Source of the DNA: Sipunculus nudus
Lineage: Eukaryota > Annelida > Sipuncula > Golfingiida > Sipunculidae
NCBI GenBank assembly: GCA_026874595.1
Contig: CM049315.1
Coordinates: 12,586,664 to 12,650,663, forward strand
Length of the DNA: 64,000 bases
Direction of reading: 5' to 3'
Shown here: positions 14,050 to 22,290 of the stretch, piece by piece
How the letters are laid out: each line of letters begins with the position of its first letter
How positions within the stretch are numbered: position 1 is the stretch's first letter
Made by a program: the position numbers and the translations under genes
The notes under the pieces: generated by a model
What the model was told of the DNA's origin: nothing
Seen by the model: only the letters and a program-made list of their open reading frames with translations
Database searches by the model: none

Positions 14050-14696
14050 TCAGAATTTATGTTCAGGTTGTGATGGCTGTATAACAGACCGCAACAGTCT
14101 ACAGGTGAACGGACTCCTGAGGCATGAGACATGTCTGCGATGTTGTGAATGTCACTTACAGCTTGGTTACCATGGCAAGTGTTAGGTCGAGGACGGCAGG
14201 ATTTACTGTAAACAGCATTACCGGGAGATGTACGGTGTCCGTTGTACCAAGTGTGACCGCGTGGTGGCGCAGTCTGACTTAGTTCATCACGTAGGTCGTC
14301 ATGTCTATCACGTGACATATTTTTCTTGTAATACAAGTGGACTTTTATTATATACAGGCGCACAGTTTTCAGTACAGGGATCTGATCTGATATGTTGTGA
14401 TCACGCAGGCCATTCGTCAATCTCGGGACTGACGAGTTTAACACGGAGGAGAGCAACCAAGAGATCAGCTTTCGACGACCCAGGGAGCCCCAAGAAACCC
14501 AAGTCTAAGCGTCTGAGAACACAATTCATGCACAGACGAACAAGTCGAGCTTCTCAAAGAGGAATACAAACAAGAAACCAACCCTGTCGGAAGCGACCTT
14601 GAGCGGATCGCGCTGAAGGTCGGCCTCAATCGGCGCGTCACACAGATCTGGTTTCAGAACGTACGTGCACGGGACAGGAAACAACAGAGTAAATAA
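14050..14696 (+). pseudogene. Degenerate type-B LIM-homeobox pseudogene
   Basis: Homologous to residues about 175-387 of the intact type-B protein. The promoter remnant joins directly to LIM1, so the N-terminal acidic half is missing. A TAG replaces the Tyr codon after 'GGC AAG TGT' in LIM1 (near 14183). Several LIM2 residues have changed. A small insertion near 14527 shifts the frame at the start of the homeodomain, and the WFQN helix-3 sequence survives only in another frame. The 3' end and poly(A) region still match the other copies. It is the most diverged type-B copy and is clearly non-functional. Confidence 0.9.
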
Positions 14697-15153
14697 AATA
14701 GACTTTTTGAATTAACTCTGAAATACACGTATTTTGATTTAATACAAAGGGGACTGTGATTGATTCACAGATACTGACTGCCTAATGTGCTTTATATATC
14801 TACATGTTATTGTAACTTCATCTGTCGTTTCATTCTTGATATTTATAAAAATATCACAGGCCTATCGTTTGTACACAGCCCAGTTTCGTCTATTATTCGA
14901 CATATCATAATCACACTTATCATTCTTTAATTAATTGTCATTTCATTTTGCATACTACATTAATTGTATATATCTCGTTTTACTTACATATTCAATTATG
15001 TTATATTAATTTAATTCATCAATTATAAATATTTTAGATTTATACGTAAATTTGAATAAACTTTATTATCACGTATGAATGGTCTACTCTTTTTTTTTGT
15101 TTTAGAAAGAATTAGGATCCATTTTAGGATAACCGTCCATCACTTTTTAATTT
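14697..15153 (+). other. 3' flank of the degenerate type-B copy
   Basis: Matches the 3' flank of intact type-B genes, including an AATAAA at 15055-15060. About 0.97 kb present after the other copies (for example about 20070-21030) is absent here: the sequence jumps from TTTTTAATTTA to GGACCAATCACC. Confidence 0.65.
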
Positions 15154-15500
15154 AGGACCAATCACCTATTAAGCATGTTAAATGAACACAAAAATAGCTT
15201 CTTCCCTTTAAAATAAATGTTTACCTGCCAAAACATTGCCCCGAAGCCGTTTGCTTACTCCCGTAAACGAGTGTTAAAAACAGTCGACCGGGCGCGATCA
15301 AAGGTGTCAACATAAACATAGCACTGTGCATCGCTGAGCAACAACACCTGCCAATTACGTAAAACCCTGATTGACTTGGCTGCAAAATGTTTTACATGTT
15401 ACCGCCAGCTGAAAATTTGTGTGTTGCGGCTCACAATCGGACTTTCGGTCACGCGGACCTGTTATGGTAAACAGACACCCGTGGCCTGTGTTTAAAAAAC
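15154..15500. repeat. Dispersed repeat starting GGACCAATCACCTATT
   Basis: About 340 bp that recurs near 21030, 23700, 29290, 31965, 43380 and 55510. Its inner part (GGGCGCGATCAA to GGTCACGCGG and AAACAGACA) resembles the end of the nested fold-back insertion at 7268-7460, so it probably derives from a MITE-like family. Each copy sits at the same place after a type-B gene, so most spread came from array duplication and not from transposition. Confidence 0.6.
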
Positions 15501-15659
15501 ACAGAGCTATAACTGTGAGATGGGATGGTATTGCTTGGATACATTTGTATAAAGCAAAACTGAACTAATAGTGTGAAAGATGGACATAATATTGCTCCTG
15601 ATTATGTCCCTTATCTCCCATCATATTATTTTCAAATTAAATTTAAAATGTATGTTCTA

Positions 15660-15872
15660 TACCAATGGGGTAATTGCCCGGGATGATATTTGTCTGAGGG
15701 AAAATTGTCTTCGGGGTAATCGACGGGAGGAGGGGGGGGGGGGGGTTCAAATTGTTCGGGGGGGAGGGGGGGGGGGGTAATTGTCAGAGGGCTTATTTGT
15801 CTCGGGGGTAGTTCTCCAAGGGGGGGGGGGAGGTTTCTATGGGGTAATTGTCCGGGGGTCAGTTGTCCGAGA
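15660..15872 (+). repeat. G-rich degenerate minisatellite
   Basis: About ten units of 17-25 bp, roughly (G)4-14 followed by TAATTGTCC or a variant. Equivalent blocks lie near 21546-21750, 24216-24420, 29810-30015, 32483-32690, 45616-45820 and 58086-58290. G-run lengths differ between copies. The many adjacent G-runs could form G-quadruplexes. Confidence 0.8.
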
Positions 15873-16721
15873 TCCCTTTGGATCTGTGTTTAAAGAAAAA
15901 AAATGGTGCGAGTGTACGAAATTTTATAATTGATTTTTATTTGTATCGGCCAAGACACAATGCTTGGAACCCTGCAAGCCAACCAGGGAAAATAAAAAAA
16001 TTAAATGTATATAATGCGTGAAGGGTAGTCCATTTCCATAACTTCAAATTATCTCTTAATTACCTGAGGTATAGCAGCACAAGTTAGCATAATTACTGAA
16101 GACCTGGTTCTCTCTTGTAAAACAAATATATGCCAGTGGAAAGTCCAATCCCTAATAAACAAAAAAAAAATAAGTCAGACCAGTTTCACATCCATGGTTT
16201 AAAGGTGTTTTGTGTCAAGTTAATACAACCATGGAACATACTTTTGATCTGCGGGAAACATCGAAAGCACTCACCAGTCTGCATTTCACTGTTTTCTTTC
16301 AATTAGAATTTTAATTTCTTTATATCCTAAAATTTGAGTATATATTATATTTGTATCCGTATAATCATTTGTTTCCTTGGAGTACAAATCAATTTTAATC
16401 TCTGCAAGTTTTGGCTTGTATTATAGTTTGTATTATAGAATAATATTTCAAAATATATGTTAACTATTGCAAGCGTTTTGTATTGACGATGTGGAAACAG
16501 GTTATCATAGATGCACTTATTTGGAAAGTGAATCTCTCAAAACGTCCGATATGACCCAATTCTTGTGTTCGTCTTTAAATTTAACCTTCTGGGATTAAAA
16601 GAAATCTGATCGGGTGTGTTTGTGTTTAAATCTGTTTACGTTATACTTCCTGATGCAGGCGACAGGAATAACATATAACATTATCAGCAGCGTCTGAATC
16701 AACAATCGACGTACAAAGGAG
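15873..16721. other. Conserved array spacer
   Basis: AT-rich spacer shared with about 24420-25278, 32690-33544, 45820-47621 and 58290-60038. No gene. The distal units carry an extra 0.94 kb insertion within it. From about 16640 it may be the diverged remnant of the type-A gene upstream of the homeodomain (compare 4470-4560), but similarity is weak. Confidence 0.55.
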
Positions 16722-17003
16722 AGTTACAAAAACTGTGCTGCATCAACTAGTCTAAATCCGAGGGATGGACATTCAAAAAGGTAAAACGAGGAACAGACGA
16801 TATCCGATCACAACTTTTACGGAGTAGAGGAACAGCTGGGCGCGCTGCAGGACTCGTTTAACCGTCACATCAACCCAGTCGGACGAGCCCTGCAGGCCGT
16901 CGCTCAGTCCGTGGGGCTCAGCAGGCGTGTCACCAAGTGTGGTTTCTGACCGCCAGGGCGCGCCACCGGAGGCGGAAAGGAACCGCCAGAATAGTGGCAC
17001 ATG
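16722..17003 (+). pseudogene. Type-A homeodomain relic 1
   Basis: Aligns to the type-A gene at about 4553-4832: the linker, homeodomain and start of the 3' UTR. An insertion within helix 1 (ACGGAGTAGAGGAACAG) creates a stop. A one-base loss in the helix-3 GTCACCC run, together with CTGACC in place of CAGAAC, destroys WFQN. No LIM domain remains upstream. It lies about 1.45 kb before the next type-B gene. Confidence 0.9.
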
Positions 17004-17411
17004 TATACTTGATCAAACATTTATGTTGGTGATTCATAAGATTATACTGATGTGTTGATATATGCATTGACACAAATCAACGCGCAGCGTGTTTTTCCGG
17101 GCTATTTTATAACATTCGCTGGCCTTTTTATTACTAAACTAGAGAATGAATTGGATTTTAATTATTTGTAAACGTACAGGTGTCGTACGTTCATTTTTGT
17201 TTTATATCTACAAAGTGAAAACGAAAGGTTTGACATGAACATAATTATCAGAGATGACCTTTGTGTTTGAGTCTTACTGTATGCTTTTGGAAAATATTCA
17301 TATTTAATTTTAATATATAGATAAAAATTGATCATGAATACACAAAAAACAGCTCACCCCGAAATGCATTTAACCCCTGATACATGCTACACATATATTT
17401 ATGTATAAAGA

Positions 17412-17477
<66 letters not shown>

Positions 17478-18039
17478 AATTTAAAAAAAAATTGATATGC
17501 AATATTCTTTACCGTTTATATGTCTAATCTGAAAATATATTTCCGTCAATATGTCTAATCCTATATTGTATTTATGTTAATATGTCTAGTCCTATATAAT
17601 TTATTCCCCATAATATGTTTAATCCTATATTCTATTTCCGTTAAGATGACTCATTTTCAAGGACAGGGTGTGTCATACACCTATTATCTATTATTGAATC
17701 GTTCAAGACGGCATATTTTATTCCTGTACAGTGTTACGAAGACAAATTGTTAGGGGGAAAATTTTGGGCCGTTCCGGGATTCGAACCCATAACGGCTTTG
17801 GATTTGTATATTCAGTATGAGATGTGATCGCCTCCCATTTCATAAACGTATCCGGAAACAACATTGTTTTCTAAATCTGTTCTAGTAACAGACATCTGAC
17901 TCACCATCATATAATCAAGATATCCCTAAATTTAAGGCTGCAAGTTTATGAATGACACGTCTAAACCTAGGCCTCTGTACCCAGTCTAAACCCTGTCGTC
18001 CAATACTGAGCTGTCAGCAGAGTACCGAGCACACTGATT
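17004..18039. other. Spacer with (TA)n tract and 37-bp minisatellite
   Basis: No gene. It holds an (AT)n tract at about 17417-17476 and, at about 17515-17650, four degenerate units of roughly 37 bp containing ATGTCTAATCCTATATT. The segment about 17170-17490 is missing from the units at 25.7 and 33.99 kb, and parts of the rest recur at 47.9-48.3, 50.6-52.1 and 60.3-60.7 kb. Confidence 0.6.
17774..17790 (-). other. tRNA-like B-box motif (SINE or tRNA remnant)
   Basis: The minus strand reads ATGGGTTCGAATCCCGG, a textbook Pol III B-box with T-loop. Copies lie at 26024-26040 and 34289-34305. No convincing A-box, acceptor stem or anticodon arm pairs with it, so I do not call a tRNA gene. The equivalent site in the 52.2 kb unit has been replaced. 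Confidence 0.35.
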
Positions 18040-18455
18040 GTAGTACTTACTCCAGTCTCATTAGACTCACTATCTAACAACTGTTAGTTGTTTGCAGTAA
18101 ACACTTAAGTGAATGTGACAAACATCCAATTAGTTGTCCGCACCCACAGTGCTTTCATTCTCTGCAGTAAAACACTTGAGTAGAATAATTAACCCCCTGT
18201 AATCACTCAAGCGTCTCTGAGTGGTACTCGCGTTCACGCTGCCCTGACCACGTGAGCAGTGTCACAAGTGATTACGTGTCAATGAGTGAGCACCTGTCAA
18301 CATTACTCAGTACCGGTACTTAAACCTCATACATCTGCTCTCAGCATCATACCTACCACCGCCCACGGTCCACGGTTCTCACAGACTCGCTTCAATCCAG
18401 ATAAAAATACTACAGGGTTAACTATAAAAGTAAAATTTGAGAGAAATTTATCATA
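18040..18455 (+). promoter_or_regulatory. Promoter and 5' leader of type-B gene 1
   Basis: A block of about 415 bp kept almost unchanged before every full-length type-B copy. Visible elements are CACTTAAGTG (18102-18111), CACTTGAG (18173-18180) and CACTCAAG (18204-18211), all resembling NK2-class homeodomain sites; the E-box CACGTG (18249-18254); and the palindrome AGTACCGGTACT (18309-18320), followed by TTAAACC. No canonical TATA box is obvious. The start codon at 18456 has A at -3. The site assignments are inference from consensus matches. Confidence 0.6.
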
Positions 18456-19619
18456 ATGTTTGCCGGAGAGATAAGCTTGTCGCCCCAGAAGGCAAGGAAC
18501 GACGCTTCCTTTGTAGTAGATGAGCTTTCTGACTCGCTGGTGTTACAAGGATTTAATCACATCGAGGACCTTTTGAAGATGGAGTTTTCTAATGAGGAAC
18601 CACTGCCAGCTAAATGTGACGATCTTTTAGCGACCGCCATGTACCAGCACATTCTGACGGACGGAGCTACGGAACCAGACGAACCCGTCAACCAACTGCC
18701 GCCATGGTATCCACTCACACCCGAGTCGCAAACTGTCTCGGGAGTGACGTCAGAGGTAACACCAGAGCATCATGATGCCGTCCCCGTGGTGACGTCAGAG
18801 ATTCAAGATGACGGTATAACTCACATTCACGCTCATTTCCGGATGCAGCAGCTACAAGAAGCAGACGACCTTCCCTGTTCTCTGGATGACCTTGTACCAG
18901 AAACCCTCCACAAAGAAACATGTTCTGTCATAGAGCCAGTGACAGCGCCACCATCCCCGGTGGTCGTGATCCGTAGTCAGAATTTATGTTCAGGTTGTGA
19001 TGGCTGTATAACAGACCGCTACATTCTACAGGTGAACGGACTCCTGTGGCATGAGACATGTCTACGATGCTGTGAGTGTCACTTACAGCTTGGTTACCAT
19101 GGCAAGTGTTACGTCAAGGACGGCAGGATTTACTGTAAACAGCATTACCGGGAGATGTACGGTGTCCGTTGTACCAAGTGTGACCGCGTGGTGGCGCAGT
19201 CTGACTTAGTTCATTACGTAGGTCGTCATGTTTATCACGTGACATGTTTTTCGTGTACTACATGTGGACGTTTATTATCTACAGGAGAACAGTTTTCTGT
19301 AGAAGGATATGATGTGATATGTAGGGATCACGCAGGCCATTCGTCAATCTCGGGACTGACGAGTTTAACACGGAGGACAGCAACCAAGAGATCAGCTGTC
19401 GATGACCCAGGGAACCCATTGAAACCCAAGTCTAAGCGTCTGAGAACACAATTCACGGACGAACAAGTCGAGCTTCTCAAAGAGGAATACATACAAGAAA
19501 CCAACCCTGTCGGAAGTGACCTTGAGCGGATCGCGCTGAAGGTCGGGCTCAGTCGGCGCGTCACACAGATCTGGTTTCAGAACGTTCGTGCCCGGGACAG
19601 GAAACAACAGAGTAAATAA
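18456..19619 (+). CDS. Intronless LIM-homeodomain transcription factor, type B, copy 1 (Lhx6/8-like)
   Basis: 387-residue nuclear DNA-binding protein in one open frame. Residues 1-170 are acidic and contain short TSE(V/I)QD(D/E)-type repeats, plausibly a regulatory or activation region. LIM1 spans about 178-230 with ligands C178, C181, H199, C202, C205, C208, C227 and H230. LIM2 spans about 239-292 with C239, C242, H261, C264, C267, C270, C289 and H292. A basic linker precedes the homeodomain (about 326-385), which keeps R5, W48, F49, Q50, N51 and R53 and ends in a short QQSK tail. The LSRRV.Q.WFQN..RAR signature fits Lhx6/8. The start is the MFAG Met, the only candidate present in all full-length copies; the upstream ATG of later copies is ATC here. 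Compared with copies 3 and 6 it lacks a 7-residue VQDEVSE block. The stop is followed by a conserved 3' flank and a poly(A) signal at 19978. Confidence 0.92.
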   Translation: MFAGEISLSPQKARNDASFVVDELSDSLVLQGFNHIEDLLKMEFSNEEPLPAKCDDLLATAMYQHILTDGATEPDEPVNQLPPWYPLTPESQTVSGVTSEVTPEHHDAVPVVTSEIQDDGITHIHAHFRMQQLQEADDLPCSLDDLVPETLHKETCSVIEPVTAPPSPVVVIRSQNLCSGCDGCITDRYILQVNGLLWHETCLRCCECHLQLGYHGKCYVKDGRIYCKQHYREMYGVRCTKCDRVVAQSDLVHYVGRHVYHVTCFSCTTCGRLLSTGEQFSVEGYDVICRDHAGHSSISGLTSLTRRTATKRSAVDDPGNPLKPKSKRLRTQFTDEQVELLKEEYIQETNPVGSDLERIALKVGLSRRVTQIWFQNVRARDRKQQSK

Positions 19620-21818
19620 AATAGACTTTTTGAATTAACAATGAAATACCCGTACTTTGATGTAATACAAAGGGGACTGTGATTATTTCTTTGATACTGA
19701 CTACCTAATGTGCTTAATATATTTACATGTTTTTGTAACTTCATCTGCCGTTTCATTCTTGATATTTATAGAAATACCAAAAGCCTATCGTTTGTACCCA
19801 GCCCAGTTTCGTCTATTATCCGACATATCATAATCACACTTATCATTCTTTAATTAACTGTCATTTCATTTTGAATACTACATTAATTGTATATATCTCG
19901 TTTTTCTTACATATTCAATTTTGTTATATTAATTTAATTTATAAATTATAAATATTTTATGTTTATATGTAAAATTGAATAAACTTTATTATCACGTATG
20001 TATGGTCTTCTCCGTTCTTTGTTTTAGGAAGAATTAGGATCCAATTTTAAGATGACCGTTCATCACTTTTTAATTTAAGTGTGTCTCGTGCGTGTTTAAA
20101 CTTTCTAAACTGAACAACGGTGGTCATGGCATGATCGACTGTACGGATTCCTGGCTTCCATCCTAACCCACGTCACTAAAACCGTAGGGAAAAGCGAATG
20201 TATAAACAAACAATACTAAAACATGTTTTATGTAGTCACGTCAACTAATTATCCGTGCCGTTTCGTCACTCCGCATCAACGGCCTGTCGCAGCTCTACGA
20301 CTCGCTTTTCGAACCCGTAGCGCCATCCAGTGGTTATCGGTAGCGAGTCACGAAACTGTCGTCAGAAGATGACCGAAGTTACTGCGTATGACAAGTGTTC
20401 TTCTAAACTACTATTGTGCAACTATATGAAGACGCACAAGAACAAGCAGAAAAAAACTTCTTACTTGAATGTTAAATTACAGCCACATATCATCAAGGAT
20501 ATAGGATGTTGTAGAAGACATAGGGAATGTTATGATATCAGACAGATGTTGTAGGTGGGCAGCTTGATTATTAATTGACTCATTTAAATTTTAGAATTAA
20601 TTTGTTTTCTGACTCTCTCGTATTATAATAAATGAAAAAAAAATCCCATCAGAGCCTCTGGATGACTGTTATCCAAAAATGTATTAGTTACTTATAAATC
20701 GTAATAAGATTTTAAAATGGTCTTTGCGAATTTATCCAGATACCGGAATACAAACCTCTCAAGGCGCGCTCAGATCGCAAATTATTTCATTCATCATGAT
20801 TAATGCCAGGTTGGAAGCACGGTATTGGGTTAAAGAAAGCAATAAATAAATACAAGACGCTGGCGGAGATGTTCTCTCTAATTGTGTTCTGGATGAAATA
20901 AGGCGGAGGTGTTACCTCTCAGAGTGCGCTCGATAAATTCCAGGCTCTTTTTTTCTTACAAGTAGTATGCATGTATTTTTGATGAGAAAATATTGAAATA
21001 CACATTGGAAGTAACCCATTAACTTAAAGGGGACCAATCACCTATTTAGCATGTTGAATTAACACAAAAAAATAGCTTCTTCCCTTTCAAATAAATGTTT
21101 ACCTGCCAAAACATGGCCCCGAAACCGTTTGCTTACTCCCGTAAACGAGTGTTAAAAACAGTGGACCGGGCGCGATCAAAGGTGTCAACATAAACATAGC
21201 ACGTGGGACACTGTGCATCGCTGAACAACAACACCTGCCAATTACGTAAAACCCTGACTGACTTGGCTGCAAAATGTTTTACATGTTACCGCCAGCTGAA
21301 AATTTGTGTGTTGCGGCTCACAATCGGACTTTCGGTCACGCGGACCTGTTATGGTAAACAGACACCCGTGGCCTGTGTTTAAAAAAACACACAGAGCCAT
21401 AACTGTGAGATGGGATGGTATTGCTTGGATACATTTGTATAAAGCAAAACTGAACTGATAGTGTGAAAGATGGACATAATATTACTCCTGATTATGTCCC
21501 TTATCTCCCATCATATTATTTTCAAATTAAATTTAAAATGTATGTTCTATACCAATGGGGTAATTGCCCGGGATGATATTTGTCTGAGGGAAAATTGTCT
21601 TCGGGGTAATCGACGGGAGGGGGGGGGGGGTTCAAATTGTCCGGGGGGTGGGGGTAATTGTCAGGGGGCTAATTTGTGTCGGGGGTAGTTCTCCAAGGGG
21701 GGGGGGGGGGGGTTCTATGGGATAATTGTCCGGGGGTCAGTTGTCCGAGATCCCTTTGGATCTGTGTTTAAAGAAAAAAAAATGGTGCGAGTGTACGAAA
21801 TTTTATAATTGATTTTTA
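19620..21818 (+). other. 3' flank of copy 1
   Basis: Holds the poly(A) signal AATAAA (19978-19983), a 74-codon open frame at 20330-20554 of uncertain meaning, the dispersed GGACCAATCACC repeat (about 21030-21400) and the G-rich minisatellite (about 21546-21750). It ends at the duplication junction. Confidence 0.65.
20330..20554 (+). other. 74-codon open frame repeated after type-B copies
   Basis: The same frame is open at 28589-28813, 42683-42907 and 54811-55035, but stops early in the flanks of the truncated copies (near 23173 and 31441, where GGA reads TGA). The product is Lys- and Cys-rich with no motif I recognise. Its first 165 bases are identical between proximal and distal units while the 290 bases upstream differ at about 15 places. 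The few differences inside are amino-acid changing, which argues against a conserved peptide. It could be chance or a conserved non-coding stretch. Confidence 0.2.
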
Positions 21819-22290
21819 CCGGGAGATGTACGGTGTCCGTTGTACCAAGTGTGACCGCGTGGTGGCGCAGTCTGACTTAGTTCATTACGTAGGTCGTCAT
21901 GTTTATCACGTGACATGTTTTTCGTGTACTACATGTGGACGTTTATTATCTACAGGAGAACAGTTTTCAGTAGAAGGATATGATGTGATATGTAGGGATC
22001 ACGCAGGCCATTCGTCAATCTCGGGACTGACGAGTTTAACACGGAGGACAGCAACCAAGAGATCAGCTGTCGATGACCCAGGGAACCCATTGAAACCCAA
22101 GTCTAAGCGTCTGAGAACACAATTCACGGACGAACAAGTCGAGCTTCTCAAAGAGGAATACATACAAGAAACCAACCCTGTCGGAAGTGACCTTGAGCGG
22201 ATCGCGCTGAAGGTCGGGCTCAGTCGGCGCGTCACACAGATCTGGTTTCAGAACGTTCGTGCCCGGGACAGGAAACAACAGAGTAAATAA
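21819..22290 (+). pseudogene. Truncated type-B copy 2 (LIM2 plus homeodomain)
   Basis: Begins mid-gene at the microhomology junction. From the first Met (21826) it is open for 154 codons and matches residues 234-387 of copy 1, with an intact LIM2 and intact WFQN homeodomain. The promoter, acidic region and LIM1 are missing. Directly upstream is AT-rich and G-rich repeat sequence. Probably not expressed as a normal gene, although a LIM1-less protein could arise from read-through or chance transcription. Confidence 0.85.

Noticed and set aside
15580-15780. 66-73-codon frame starting MDIILLLIMSL, repeated in each unit
   Set aside because: It runs into G-tracts whose length differs between copies, so the reading frame is not conserved, and its C-terminal half is low-complexity glycine.
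17700-17880. tRNA gene on the minus strand
   Set aside because: Only the B-box/T-loop is convincing. No pairing acceptor stem, anticodon arm or A-box could be found by eye.
19328-19607. Minus-strand frames of 71-78 codons inside every type-B gene
   Set aside because: They are shadows of the homeodomain coding strand, repeated in each copy because the genes are duplicated.
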